Part shown: piece by piece, positions 22,663 to 36,656 of the stretch
Layout: each line of letters starts with the position of its first letter
Position numbering within the stretch: the first letter of the stretch is position 1
Origin: Lichenostomus cassidix
Taxonomy: Eukaryota > Chordata > Aves > Passeriformes > Meliphagidae
Assembly: GCA_008360975.2 (NCBI GenBank)
Contig: CM039179.1
Span: forward strand, 56,272,666-56,336,665
Direction: 5' to 3'
Length of the DNA: 64,000 bases
The notes under the pieces: generated by a model
Seen by the model: only the letters and a program-made list of their open reading frames with translations
Databases searched by the model: none
Told to the model about the DNA's origin: nothing
Translations under genes and position numbers: made by a program

Positions 22663-25600
22663 TAGCTCAGACATACCTTTTCCTGAGGACTGAGTCAATA
22701 GAGTCAAGTCCTTAACCTTGAGTCTTCTGCTTTTAAACACCTATATGATTTTGATTTATTGTGCACTAAAGCTAAAAAACAACATATAATTCTCAGTCCA
22801 AAACTTTTTCAGCACATTTGTCTATATTTTTAATTAGGAGTCCATATAAATTTCAGTGGAAAAAATGTTTTCAGAATTATGAGACTCTAGTTAGTATGTG
22901 GTGAGAGTAGCCGATTCATTTTTGTTAATGAACATTTCTACGTGTAAGTGCTGTAAACTATCCCTGAACTCTGTCCTTTGCAGATTCTGCTGTTCAGGGA
23001 GCAAACTGAATGTGAACAAGGGATCCATGAATAAGTGAATCTATCACCTACAGAAGCAATTTTCATATGTTCTCTATCATAAATAAATGTAGCAAGGAAG
23101 AGCAGACATGTCAGGTAAGTACAGTAAAGCTGTATTTTTTACCAACTCTCTTACTCAGTTTCTGTCTTTAACTCAGAATGACTCACAAATTTAAATAATG
23201 CATGGCAGTGATGGAAAGTCTTATGAATTACCGAAGACGCTGGGACGGCTAAAATAATCTAAGAAATTCAGACTGACACTTTTGTCTGGTCTGCCCATAA
23301 AAGAATTAGAATCAAGAAATGGTCATCAGGCTGCTGGAGATTCGCATGGGCAGTGTAGCTCACTAAGTACTTCTGCAACAAATCCCTGCATATAGAGTAA
23401 AATTTTTGCTCACTAATTATTTTCTTCTATTATTAATGCTCAAATGTGACCAATAATGTAGATTTTCCAGAAGCTTTTCTGTTTGCATGTGTCTGCTACT
23501 TCAGCACTTGCAGTTTGTTTTGTGTAATGAAACCATATTTAAATGTCCAAAGCATTTCCAATTACCTTTGTTTCCTGTCTCATGACTGTACTTTCCACTT
23601 CTCTGGCTGCAGTCCCCCTTGGTTTGCCCTACTCACAGCCGTTTGAAATTTTGCTGCAAATACCATTTTCTTATCTCACTGCTTTGATCATCTTCCTGCT
23701 CAGCTTTGCGTTCTTTTCTTAATGTCCCTTTATGGCACAAATTAAGTGACTTGTTTCAATTTTAGAAGCTTTCCATGACCTTTTACATTTTCTAAACATT
23801 ACTCCCATCACTTAGCTGAAGTTCACTCCCCAACACGCTGTATTGTTGAATAAGCATCTCGGGTTTTTTTCTGGTGCTTAGACATATCCCTCACTGAGAG
23901 GAGTTTCCTGTAATACCTTTTTTTTTTTTTTTAATATTATGTCTACAAAAGATATGAAAATACAAAGGCTGTTGTTGTAATACAGTGCCTACCATGCTGC
24001 CTAACTTTGTCTCATTGCCTCCCTGTACTCTGCCATCTGCCTGACTGCATTCATTTGTTTTCCCACCTCTTTGGAGCAAGGATTAATTTTTTATTCTTTG
24101 ACTGTAGATCACCTTTTTAAGTGGGCTACTGTTTCAGAAGTAGACTTCCTAGACATGGTAGTAACCAAGAGTAACTTGTAATGGGTCAGGAAGAAAAAGA
24201 TAAATCATACTCCAAGATCTTGTAATCCAAGCCTAAAACTAGAGATGGCAGATGGATACTGACAGACAGATGGTGTTGAGCAAAAATTTATACAAATAAT
24301 TACCAATAACATAAAAAACACAAACAAAAAGAACACACAATAAAATAATGCTCATGAATATTATACGCAGAAATAATAATACTAAATAGCAAAATTAGAC
24401 ATAGCTAGAAGAAAAGCATTTATAGATTGAAAACTATTGCATAAAAATATTATTTTTACCCTTCTCAGATAGTCTTAGGTTTAAAAAATTTAGTTGCCTT
24501 GCCTAGGTGAGAATCAAGATTTCCTCAGTAAATAATATATTTTGAGGAATGTGCTCATATTGCCTAAATTTAGATCTTCAGCTTAGCTGCCTAAGTTACA
24601 AAATCAGTCTTTATAAATCTTTTTATTACAGAAAGGAAAAGAAGCACTTCCAGTGGACAAGTCCCATAATATTAGGACAGGATATGCCAACGACTATGGG
24701 AATCTCTATAGAAAATTCAGATAAAATCCTCTAACTTTAAAGTTAGATAAGGAAAATTAAGACATGCATATATTGGAGAAGAGATAGGAAGCCTGGGAAA
24801 TAGCTGAAAATTGAACCTAGAATTCTCAAGTCTCAACTAATTGTTGTAGTTCTGAAACTTCCTTACCAGGAAGCAACAGCCCAGTAATAAGGTAGATTTC
24901 CAGGGTCTTACAGAGGAGGACATCAAAAGACCCTGTTTTAGTTTTAAAGCAAATAGACTTTAAATAGAAATTATCCTTGAATTGCAGACGAGTTCAGCAA
25001 ATTGGTCTGTCCAAGTCTCCCATCAAAAATGAATAAATAATTTTCCTTGAAAATTTATAATTTATTTACTTAACAGCTTCTATGATTTTTGATACTTACA
25101 TTGGTACATAATTTTAAAGATAATATGTTTATATATTTGGAGGTATGCTATATTTAGGTTTGCATTTTGCCTTCTTGTAGCCAAGCTCTAAATTACTGGT
25201 ATATAGCTCTCCAGTTGATTATACAACTTATAAGTCACTATTTCTGCAGTCAATATTTGGATTACTGGGTCAATATCTTGGCAAGTACACATGTACAAGG
25301 CTTCAAATGATTAGAGAGTATGTTAAATGTTGCTATATTAACTGATACCAGGAATCAAGTGGAATTAAAATCTAGTCAATTGGGACATCAAATCACATCC
25401 CTCTTTTATTCAGATGTTTGAAAATGAGAAACACGCAAGAAATTGTGAAAAACAACATCAGAGCTGATGGGTAAAGACGGGGAAAAAAGGAAAAGGAAAA
25501 GATGTAGATAAAAGTGTTATTAAAATATTAACTTTCATTCTTTTCATCTTTCTATTTCTATGTTATGCACCCATTTTTATAATATCCATGCTTAACACTA

Positions 25601-28600
25601 TAGAATTTGACATTTTTCTAGAAAAGGGGGAGAAGCAATGTATTTCAACAATTAGTAAATCAGTTACTGGGTACATTTTTCTCTAGTTTCATAAATGAAA
25701 TTTTCATTGTAGGCAAGACATTTGGCAGTGCATTCCTCCTCTTCCCTTCTAAATATCTATGACAATTTTGTTCAGTGAGGGCGGAATATAAATACAAAAG
25801 TGAGGATAACTCAGTGGTCTGTGTGGCTAAGTCAGAAAGTGCTTTTGCAGACACAGATGATCAAGTTTGGCAGAGCACACTCAAGAGCTGTGTGTCTGAA
25901 CCCCATTGCTTGTTGTGTGCTGCACAGAGCGTGACTGGGGTCTCTCAGGGGTAAGACCTCTGTCTGGAGTACTCCATATTGATCTACCACATGCCATCCA
26001 TGGCATGGATTTCCATGGGCATGCTCCTCAGCCCCAGAGCCTCTGCAATTTAAAGGAATGGATTTGCAGCTGTCCTTTAAAGAGAGATATTTTCTCAAAT
26101 GGAAAGCAAATGCTTAGCCTATTGATGTGAAAGTCTCAGTAGATACCATAGTGTATGTAGATATCTGACTAAGCTTGGCTTATGAGGAAAGATAGTATCC
26201 TACAGAAAGACTCAAAGACAGTCAAGAGAAATACCTTACCAATGTTGACCTCCAAATCTCTATTATTTTGGATGTGCACTACAGACTTTTGGAGGAACTG
26301 AGGAGAAAATTCAGCTATTAACCCAAAGGCAGGCTATTAAAAAACAGTTGTGTGTTCAATAACACTCTGAAGTGGTTTGAAAGGATTCAAACAGCAAATC
26401 TCTGAACACTGGGCAGGCCAAATGACATAACATCACCACTTATTGAGATTTTATAGGGAGTTCTACATATTAACTTCTACAGACATATACTAAGTTATTT
26501 AGATATAGCAGTTATGTTGCTGAAGGCTATATGTGAACTGATATAACACGGATAGAAGAAAAAAAAGCCACATGAGTAATAACGTTTTTTTTAAAAAATC
26601 CTCACAATGTTCAGAAATGTTTAATTCATTTCATATTACTTGCAAGAAATTCTGTCTTCATTCAGGTTTTTTTTTTTTGAAAAAAGTGTAATGGTTCCTT
26701 TTTGTTTCAGGCTTCTATTTTAAACCTCGTCATAGACTTGTAGTTGAAATAATTCTATTTTAATGTTTAATAAAAGACTTTAATTTCCCATATTGGTATT
26801 TCTTTCCCCAGAACTTATTTGGAATCTTTAATAAGTTTTCAAAAGGTTTTCTGTACTCTGAAGATATGTAATATTCTCATAACATAACCTGAAAAAAGTA
26901 GTGTAATGTTCTGAACTGATCTGAGATGAAAATCAACAGCAGGATCTTAATTTCCAGACATCCTAGAGGCAAATGATTTTGATTTGGTCTATGATTTTTT
27001 TCCCCCAACCATTCTTCATAGCTTACCCTCTATCACTTGTGGTGTACCACTCACTTGGTGGTGCTGGCAAAAATGGCTGTGGGGCTGACCTGAGACCGGT
27101 GCTGGAGCAGAAATGAGAAGAGGAGGAGAAGCAGTAATTCATTAAGTTCACATTAAAGTCAAGAAAAAGCAAATGTAATGGTGCCCCAAGGTGGTAGCCA
27201 AAGAGGAATGTAGTAGTTTTGGATAATATAGAGGGTTTTGAAACATCTGCTCACATTATCTTGTATTAGCACTGAAGATTTCCCTCAGCAAAAATCACTT
27301 TTGTAAAATGTCTGATTTTGAGTACTCTGAAATATATAAATATATATCTATTTTTTTTCCAATCATAACATCTCAGGTTCTGGTTTTAGAGATAGTTTGA
27401 TAAAATTTAACAGGAAATTTCACCATTTGTTCTCTGAATCTATGAATACAAAGCAGAAGGTAAGGAGACATTTCTGGCATGGTGAAATAGATTACTCAGT
27501 TTTTACCAGTGCTATTGCCATTTGCAATTGTTAGTTTCTCATTTTCACTTTTTATTTCAAAAGAAACTTTATATCCATAATTTAAAATAGTCTTACTTTT
27601 ATGTGACGCACATGAGAGCCTGGATTCAATATTGACTGTATCAAATTCAGATATTTAAATCAAAGTTCCAGTGAAGTCAACTGCACCATCTGTGGTGACA
27701 AAAAAGAAAAACATTCAAGAACCCTGATACACATTTGTAGATCTGTTGATTTTCAGAAACCTACATTTCTCAGCTCAAAATACAAACTCAATGCCCAGAC
27801 TAAATCATATTAGTTCAAGAGATTATTAAACTGCATGGTCTTTCACAATGTTCACCTTTAAAAGGACATCAGTTTTATATTTTAATGGACTTATGCAGTG
27901 CAGTTATTCATAGAACTACTGTGCAGATAACTCATATTTTTCATCACCTTAAAAATGTTGGAGAATTTCTGTATTTTTAGATACAGGTGTTTATGAATGA
28001 GAATAATTTTTTCAGAACTTGAAACAGCAATAGATCAAAGTGATACTTCATTAAATGTACATTTGTTAAATACATAGAATGGAACAAGACTTTAAGATTA
28101 GGCACCTAAATACATAGTTCAGGTATTGAAATCAGTGACTTAACCTTGGGATTGTTGACAGATGTATCTTCCTTTGATTGCTTTCTGCAATAAAGGGAAG
28201 ACACTATTGCTGCCCCTCCAGCCCTGGATTTAACTGTGGTACATCCTTGTCTTAGTATTCATTGATGTTGAATGTACTAATACAAGGAACGCAGAGGTAT
28301 AGCCCAAAATGGTTGCAGATGTTTGACAGCAAAATTAGCTGCCAGTTTTCTAGATAAGATGTAACATTTTTACTTAAGAAAAGAGTGATTCTACACACAG
28401 ATTCTCTCTCCCCCAGGATGCCCTTGTACTCCAATGTATGATCCATTACCAGAATTTTTAAAGACAAATATCCTCCTCTCACAAAGTCACTGAGCTGCAG
28501 CAGTAAAGAATGACACAATCCCAGATAGACAGATAAATAACACAGTCTAACACTGAAGAGGGTTTGACCACTTGGGGGATAAAATGATTTCTATTTTGTT

Positions 28601-29424
28601 TTGTGATTGTGTGTTAGATTCCGTGACTAATGAATATACGGCTATGTCTCATCATCTGGAACACAGTGTCAGAAGTCCATCTTTATGGAATAAAGTTTTC
28701 TGTGCTGGAACAAAGGGATTTTTATGGAAGCATGCCCGACGGTTAGTAACTCTCTTTACAGCAGCAGTGTCAGGAAAAGATGGGGTGCTGTTCTAAATGA
28801 TCACCAGAGCTGAAAAGATGCAATTTCTTACTACAATTTAATAGAAGATTCACAGATGAAATGTTGATTGCAAAGTGGATACTGAATTCTTACAACAGAT
28901 TTAGTGCAGCTAGTCACTTGGTTAAATATTGTATCACCTTCTACTGCCACAGCAGCCATACAGCCTCTCCTTCAAAAATAAATGACAAAAGCCTCAAAGC
29001 TCACCTGGCCCCAAAACCATGAACTGCAAAGATCAATCTCTGGCACTGAAATACTCAGAAATTTCATCTGCAGGCTTTCCAGTTGTGCACAGTGAGTCAC
29101 TGGTTTTGTACAAATGTGCTTCTACTGCTACAAGGACCATTTTCTCCATGTAAAAGAATCGTATTCCTTCAGGTAAGTGAGTGTAGCATTACCAGTCTGG
29201 AACATGCCTGCTCTTGTTTGCCAGCCACAAACTAATCTCACCTTATTCACCATGGCAACATTGACACAGCTGTCTATCCCTCTGTTTCCATGGTAAAGGA
29301 CTGGTAGGTAGTACTTCTAGTACTGCTTTATGCCAGACTTCTGATTCTGTCACAGATTTCCAAATGTTCTAATGGCTAAAATTTGTGTAGAAGCCCCTAA
29401 AATGTCATAGCCCCTGATCGTGGC
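22663..29424. other. Long A+T-rich non-coding stretch
   Basis: No gene or young transposon recognised over nearly 7 kb. Minor items: an A/T run at 23919-23933, a 7-bp palindrome atgccat/atggcat near 25993-26008 inside a G+C-richer patch (25860-26100), and several gcctaa/ttaggc-containing stretches (24475-24600, 28100-28115) that may be relics of ancient interspersed repeats. No exon is supportable. Confidence 0.5.
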
Positions 29425-29707
29425 ATAAAAACCAAAATCAAAACCAAACCCTCAAAATTAAAACACACAGGAAATAGCCAAAATGAAACCAAACTGGAGG
29501 CAAAATACCTGGTCATAAAAACAAACAAACAAATACACAAACAAACAAACAAAAAAACCAAAAAAAAACCCCTCACAAACAAACAAAAAAAACCCCAAAA
29601 AACCAAACCAAAAACCAGAACAAAACAACAAAAAAGACCCAAAAACCACAAAACCACAAAACAAAATAAAAACCAAACAACCCCACACCACACAAAAACC
29701 CCCCAAC
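29425..29707. repeat. A/C-only low-complexity tract
   Basis: Almost the whole 280 bp on the plus strand is adenine and cytosine, built from irregular caaa, ccaaa and acaaac units. The complementary strand is therefore G/T-only, which alone explains the Val/Phe/Cys-rich frames read there. Confidence 0.9.
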
Positions 29708-31864
29708 AGTCTGTGAAAGCAGAACCAATTAAAGCTCTTTTCAACTGTAACAGATAGTATTATAACTTTTTCACCAAATCATAGGATTCTTTTAAAGACT
29801 TTTTCCTGTACCTATGGTCTTTTTCAAAAATTTTTGCCTCCTAAACACGGCCCTCTTGAAAACTTCCACCAACCAGAAATCTCTGAAGCGAGACTTATTT
29901 CTCAATGAGCTCTTCAAAGTTGATCATACAGAGACACAACTTTAAGTTTAGAGTTAAAAGTCTACAAGTAGCACCGTAATCCTTCTCAGCAGAGTGAATT
30001 AAGAGCTCTAGACATATTTTCAAGTACTGTTATGTAGCCAAAGTTACCTTGTTAGGCTTCATGGTTGGATCTGAGCACTTCTAAATGTTCATTACTTTAG
30101 GGACCTTAAAAACCCAATATGTATGAACTGCTTTTGAAGTGTCTCCTTGAAGCCCTGAAGTCACTTTTATACTTTTGAAATGTTTCTCCTACCTCTGCTT
30201 GAATACAAGGCTATCAGAAAAAGTTAAAAAAATTGTAGGGGGTTGTGCCAGTGACTAACTGCCTTATGTAAGCAATGATCTGGCATAGAAATTATTGCTT
30301 TGCTTCTGATAAGAAGACAAACACCAACCATTTACTTTGACCCAGTTTTCTCTATGACGAGTCTGCAACACTGACCTTAATGTATGCATTTCTAAGCACT
30401 TTATTATTATTCAAATATAATGTGCTACTGACGTGGTTTTTGGAGTTGTGCTGAACAGTGCTGATTCTTTTTCTGAATGCCAGGCCATGTTTTGCAGTTT
30501 CCAAGTATGTAGCCAGTAGCTAGTTATAGAAATGTGATCTTGAAAAAGAATTTTAAAATTGTGTTTCAGAAGCATAAGCATAAGCATATCATACTTTTAG
30601 ATACCCCAGCAAGACCACTAAATCACTGACTCTGTGGGTATTACCTTGCAAAATGCTTCAGTAGGGGAGCCAGTGCTATTGTATATTGGCAGCAATTTCC
30701 TAGTATTCATGTAGATTTTCCTTACTAGGTCACTTCATTAAAAAAAGATTAAAGTCTACTCCAGCTAGAAGCATGAATTCCCACTTCTGTTTTCAGGGAA
30801 GTCTGATATCAGTGCAATTCTGAAATAATCTTGGTTATAAAAGCAGTGTTAAACACATTTGTTAGGAGACCGTACATCTCTTCTGGGTCTTTAGTGGGTC
30901 ACCTAATTCTAACCTTTGTAGCACTTCAATGCAAGGGAGCTTTCCCAAGGAGTGTAGCTTTAAAGGTGCAGAAGCTGAGGCAAGTCCAAAGGTAAACACT
31001 ACGTAAAACCACAACAGTGACATCTGCTGCAGTATTTTCCTTACACCTTACTGCCAAATTCATAACTTCCCACACATGCCATTTGAAAAGATATTCACAG
31101 AGATCAGCAATCTGAGACAGAAGCTCCCCGAAATACTTTTGAGGGAGAGAGGTTTTCCTTGAGTAAACAGCATTCTGCTGGGAAGGAAACCACCTTGGGA
31201 TAGCCAGGGAATGAATAGTATATCCTTTCTAAACCATGGCCAGGAAAGGACTGCCTATGCCCATTCTTCACATTAATCCAATAATTAGAACTAAATTAAA
31301 ATTTTGAGGGAACATGGGCGGTATTTAAATCCCTCTCTAGTCAAACAGTGGGGTTTGAAACAGGGTCAGTGGGAAGGCCCATACATAAAAACTCTCGAAT
31401 ACAGAAGTTGTCATTCCTGATTTGCACATGTGAGGGTGGGTTAACCATGGTATGAGCACACATTGAAACATGCCTCCGTGCTCAGCAGAAAACATCTATT
31501 TAATTCGGGTCGATGGGTTTTAGGTGTGATCTGGTCACTAAAAAATGGCTTTTTATCAGAGCTTTATGCCACAGCAATAATTTAAATGTCATGGAGACCT
31601 CACCAGCAGAAGCAGGGGAATGGACAGACTTTAACAGCAACCAAACAAAGGCAATTTTGAATATTCCTGATTGCTTAAAGTTTGAACTTTAGTAGCTAAA
31701 AAAGGCTTTGAGGTCACAAATTCCACGTGCTAAGTCCCCTTCTAACTTCCGACTCCCATCAGCTGAGCTGTGCTGACTTTCATATTTTTACTCAAAAGAT
31801 TAAGTGTATTCATTTGGCTGTGCATGTTGCAAGAGCACTAAAAGACTGCTAAAGTACATGCTCA
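29708..31864. other. Non-coding DNA
   Basis: Apart from the hexamer repeat at 30570 nothing was recognised. Composition is a little richer in G+C from about 30900 onward, without a convincing exon. Confidence 0.5.
30570..30587. repeat. (AAGCAT)3
   Basis: Three perfect copies of aagcat. Confidence 0.9.
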
Positions 31865-32260
31865 CCATGGGCCTGATCAAAGCCCTCTGAGATCAATGGG
31901 AATATTTCCTTTGACTTCAATGGGCTTTTGATAAGATTCCAAATTACCCAGTGGAAAGTCAGCCTCTGAAGGATGGTCCTGATGTTAGCATACCCATGGG
32001 CACAGCACTCGAAAGGATCTGGCTCTGGACCTGGGTGATACGCTGCGTCTCACGCTGGAGCAGATGCAAGCGCGGCATCTCGTTCTGATATTTTGTAAAA
32101 TACCACAGTGATGATAAAGGAAGCATATTTTGACTGACAGCTTCCATACTAGCTGGTACTTGAAACAGCTTGCAGCCACATCAGGATCTGGCAGGAAGCC
32201 AGACCCCATTCACAATAATGGGACATCATACAAATATCAACAGGGCTGTATCCAAACCAG
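31865..32260. repeat. Old palindromic interspersed element with CpG-containing core
   Basis: At 31869-31937 an imperfect inverted repeat pairs cctgatcaaagccc...atcaatggga with the reverse complement of tttgacttcaatgggctttt. The tgacttcaatggg/cctgatc combination is familiar from old repeats shared by reptiles and birds. Further on, ggatctggc occurs twice (about 32016 and 32185), and the second copy is followed by ccccattcacaataatggga, a decayed version of the same motif, so the element probably extends to about 32260. The centre (31994-32084) has several CpGs, unusual for decayed DNA, and is compatible with a minus-strand exon (acceptor cag, donor GG|gtatgc) containing HLLQRETQRITQVQSQIL. An exapted old repeat or enhancer seems likelier than a gene. 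Confidence 0.45.
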
Positions 32261-33141
32261 CTGTTATTATTAATTTCATGTCTTTTAAGAGGAGGAGAGG
32301 ATTTCAGCCATTTGAAAGGATTTTTCAAATGAATAATTATACTGTTTGGTGATGTTTAATTTCTGTTTACCTCTGAATGCTACTAAAGTTGTAGCTAGTG
32401 GTCCCATATGAATTGGATTTAGAGATACAATTGCTGTTTAATTTAGTTGATTCACTTGAGATATCTTCTGCATTTTTGTTACAGGAGGTGATTTTTTGAA
32501 GAAAATTGAAGGCAACTGAATGTTGACAAAAATAAAAAAACATGAAGTTGGAGTTTAGAAAACTGTGCTTTGATATAAGTGTCTGCAGACAGCTTAGAAA
32601 ATAAGAAAAAAATCATTTGCTGTTGTTGTGGAAAAGGATCAGCAATTGGGGATTAGAAGTGAACAAACAATTCACAGTGAATCATCTCAGCTCCACAGAA
32701 GTTTCCAGGGTCTTCATTCTATTTTACCTTAAGAGCTAGCTTGAGAGTAGATGTGCTACTCTTTGCTGCTCTAGTACGTACTTTCTTTTTATTAGAGAAA
32801 ATTTCCAACAAATAGAGATTCAAGTTCAGCTGTATCTTTTGTTCTGCAACAGCTGAAAAATTTTAGATGCTATATGGAAAACGTTTAGTCTCTATACTAG
32901 AAGGCTGTATTAGAGTGAATACAAACATAAATGATAGTGGAAGAATAAAGAAAAGCATAAGCTCCAAGATTATGTGGACTGATCACGTAAAAGGGGTAGA
33001 TGTATGGTCAAATTTACAGCCAACATAGAGTTTTAGAGCTCTTTTAGGTGATTTAGATATGACATTTTCACATGGAACAAATTGTTGACTCTTTTTTTGA
33101 TACTGATTCTATTCTTCTATTGATATAATAATGTGTGCATG

Positions 33142-33167
33142 TATATAATATATATATATATATATAT
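33142..33167. repeat. (TA)n microsatellite
   Basis: About 13 alternating TA units, one interruption. Confidence 0.95.
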
Positions 33168-33613
33168 GTACACATATAAATGTATTTATACCTAAACAAC
33201 AAAAACTACGCAGTTTAATGTTAGAGAAACCCTGCAAAACGTATTTTCTTAAGCCTGATGTGGAGGAGTTACACTGAATGACATATTTCAGAAGAAAACT
33301 AAAAATATGTAAGTGGGTAGATGTATGCGGGGATTTTTCAATTGTGGAACAAGTTCCAAAAGGGTTTGGTTATGATATGGAAGTTGTAGGGGAAGAAGAG
33401 GGAGAGTATCAAAGGTGACTTCTGTTTCTGGATGACTGAGGGTGGTAGCATGAAAACTTTAAAAGAAAGCTTTAGACAGTTCAGAAAAGAAAGATTATGA
33501 GCCTGGTTTAGTCAACCAGGTTTTGAGAAATTAGTGAGTTGCTTAAGATGAGATATGTGACTTTGAAAGAATAAAGGTATTTTTGAAGGTTTTGTTTAGG
33601 ATACAGTAGTGGA

Positions 33614-33674
33614 CAGGGAGAGGGAGAGGGAGAGGGAGAGGGAGAGGGAGAGGGAGAGGGAGAGGGAGAGGGAG
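33614..33674. repeat. (GGGAGA)n hexamer repeat
   Basis: About ten perfect tandem copies of agggag, purine-only on the plus strand. The complementary strand reads as Pro-Leu repeats in an open frame, which is not a gene. Confidence 0.97.
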
Positions 33675-35353
33675 GCCTTGAAGACTCCAGATCCCAAAGA
33701 GATGTAGTGGAAAAAAATCCTTATTATCTTGCAAGAGACCTCAATGTTTGTCCCACCCATGTTATGAAAAAAGTCTCACAAATACAGTGCATTTTAATTT
33801 TAACTGTAGTCATCACTGGGACTGATGGGTTTACTGCTCTAGAAAGTTTATTTTTCACAATATAAAGTCATTGTTTAGACAAATAACATGTAAGATTTTT
33901 GTCCTTGACAGATTTGAGTACTATTTTCAGTCCTAATCTTGTTATCTCAGTCCCTATCTTTCTGTTTTTTCTTGCTGTTTTACCTTCAGATTTCAAATAA
34001 CAAAGTCAAAAGTTGGGCTTTTGAAAAAAATATACTAAAAAATGAGCTCTGCAGAAATATATTTGAAAAATGTATCTCCAAATTAAAGCTGCTAGACTTT
34101 TTACAGCCCTACCTTAGGAAATTTCCAGCCTGCATATGAAATAGAATTGTGCTTTCTGTGCTTTTAAAGTTGTTACTAGCCTGACTGAATGTGCAGCTGG
34201 TAGTGATCTACAGTTTTTGTTTATCCTGCTGAGTGAAAATGAGGGAGGACATATTTGTAGATTCATTCAGCTAAAATTCTGAAATGCTGTCTCATATACT
34301 TTATTCTCCTGAAATGCTGCCTCTTTCAGTCAATTTTCTCAAAGGTTTCCTTTGCTAACAATAATGCTTAATAAATCCAGCACCCAAACTTTTCATGTCT
34401 AAAAACAGCTGTATGAACATTCTGTTCACCTTAATTGTACGAATTTTCTCAGGACAGGATTAGAAAAACACAGGTTTGGGGACAAGAAATTTTAAGTAGC
34501 AAGTAAAAGTTATAGATATTCTGTTATGATGAATGCTTAAGAGTTAAAATATTTTTATGGAATCACTTTTACTTTCACACATTCATTAGTAAAGCAGCAT
34601 ACCACTTAAAAGAAAAATCTTATGCAAATCTACCCCTCAAATTATTATCCCCTAAAAATCTCACTTATTATTTTCTATAACTTTTAATCCTGCAAATTTC
34701 CAATTATTTAAAGATCACATTTATAAAAGGAAATGGTGTTTTTATTTAAAATACATAGATGGCAATATAGATTGTTTTTTTGCACCAGTCTGTCTGTACG
34801 GTATCAATGCCTATAGGCGTACTTGCCATTAATACTCAGTAGTGTAAATATATCCCAGTGCTTCCTTTTTGATAGTGTCTTGTTGCTTTTGTTTTGTTTT
34901 GCTGTACTTTGCTGTGGTTTTATTTTTTTCTCCCTGTGTTGTAGTAACTCTTATTCTGTCTGTGATACACCAAGATACAGTATTCTATGTTTTTATAATA
35001 CGGGAGATGCTGTTTTATCTCTGTGCAGTACTGTCGTTTTGCTCAACATCTCCTTGAAAAGGACAGTTATTTTCCTGAACCACCCTTCAACAACTGTAGT
35101 GAGCAGTTAGGGCAGGGGGAAATTGTGTGTTTGTTGATGTTTAGGGACTTTTTTTGGTTGCTTGTATGTTTTTTATCTTTTCTTGAAGTTACAGATAAAC
35201 ATTTTCATCTAGTGAGCTTTTTACACCATGTGGATAAAATCTGATATTGTATGCCTTAGTGTGTGATTCTCTTCCTCTTTGCTTTAACAGCTACTGATGC
35301 TCCTGAGTCCATTTACCTGTTTATGTGATTTACCTTAGAATCTGCTAACTCTT
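33675..35353. other. A+T-rich non-coding DNA
   Basis: Overlapping open frames at 34823-35244 are rich in Phe, Cys and Leu and arise from T-rich sequence. No domain or splice evidence. Confidence 0.5.
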
Positions 35354-35413
35354 AAAAAAAAAAAAAAAAAAAAAAAGAGGAAAAAAAAAGAAAAAAGGGA
35401 GGAAGGAAAAAAA
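35354..35413. repeat. Poly-A / purine-rich tract
   Basis: Twenty-three consecutive adenines followed by A/G-rich sequence. No AATAAA and no recognisable retroposed cDNA lies just upstream, so I treat it as simple sequence. Confidence 0.85.
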
Positions 35414-36656
35414 GTACTTATTTGTTTCCATGAAGTAGAAAAACTTGTTTTATTTCTGTTTCCTTGTTAACCAGCTTCCTCTTGAATTGCATATACATTT
35501 TTTATTTCTGGGTTTTGAGGGCTCTACTGTTTTTATTCATTAAAATAGTCTTGTGGCTTAAAGTAGTAATAATGACTCCGTGTCTGTCACTTCATGAAAG
35601 TGCTATGCCTTTCCCACATAAGTCATTGTTTTTCTCAAATGCTGGGTGTCTATACTGCAAGGCAGTCCCTCTCCAGAGCAATAGCAGAATTCTTTTTTTT
35701 CTTCAATCTTTTTCTTTTATATACTTTTCATTCAGAGCACACTTGTAAATCACTCAAGTAATAGTCTATTTCTTTGGGCTGAATTTGTTACTATTCAAGT
35801 CCCCTGGTTATTACCAGTAGTTCTTCAGTTCATCTTAGATTTTAAGGATTTTCTGTTCGGTAGACTAAATGTGTAAGAAATTATAGATAGTTTTTTATTT
35901 CGGGGACTGCATTGCTAAAGTTACATGTTCTTTCCAATTCTCTTGGTCTTATGACATAGTTATCCTAATTTTCTTCCATGTTTTATTTCCATTTCTCATT
36001 TAAATTTTTCATGTACCATATTAATTCTGAAACCAATGTATTCATTCAATGTCTACTTCTCTTTGTCATATGACTGTATCATTTAATAAAACCCTTGGAT
36101 TGAGATATCTCAGCTGGAGTTCTCCTAAATAGAACAGGAAATATTTTGATGTTGCTGTTGACTTACCCGTACTGCCTGTAGACAATTCATTTGGAAACTG
36201 ATCTGTTTCCTTCATCCAAAAACATGTTACTGGGAGCCATTCTTTGATAAACGGATTAGATATTTGCCATGTCTAAGATTATGCCATCTACATTTAAAAG
36301 TATGGAGATTTCTAGCTGTAAATCACCATTTTAGTACTTCCAGCTTTTCTGATGTAGTATTAAGGTTTTATGTGCTTATGACTGTATAAGAACTGGTTGA
36401 AGGTACTTTGAGGTAAGTTTTTAGAGGAGAATATGTCATAAAATTTAAATGTTCAAGAAGATTGCACTGTTTTAGGCAAATATTGTTTTAGAAAAAGTTC
36501 CACATAACTGCAGGACCAAAACAAAGTAGATTTTTACCATTTTATAATTTCAATTTTCATTTCACTTTTTGGGTTACTTGTCCTCCAGTCCTCATTCCCC
36601 ATCCCTCCACACTCTCTTTTATCTTCCTGATTTCCTTAAATTTCATTTTGTTTTCT
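35414..36656. other. A+T-rich non-coding DNA
   Basis: Nothing recognised up to the LTR start. Confidence 0.5.

Noticed and set aside
29397..29744. 115-codon Val/Phe/Cys-rich frame
   Set aside because: Translation of the A/C-only low-complexity tract.
33614..33674. CRISPR-like array
   Set aside because: Contiguous hexamers without spacers in animal DNA; simple microsatellite.
33543..33734. Pro-Leu repeat protein
   Set aside because: Translation of the (GGGAGA)n repeat on the opposite strand.
35354..35376. Poly-A tail of a processed pseudogene
   Set aside because: No AATAAA, no cDNA-like sequence and no target duplication recognised upstream.
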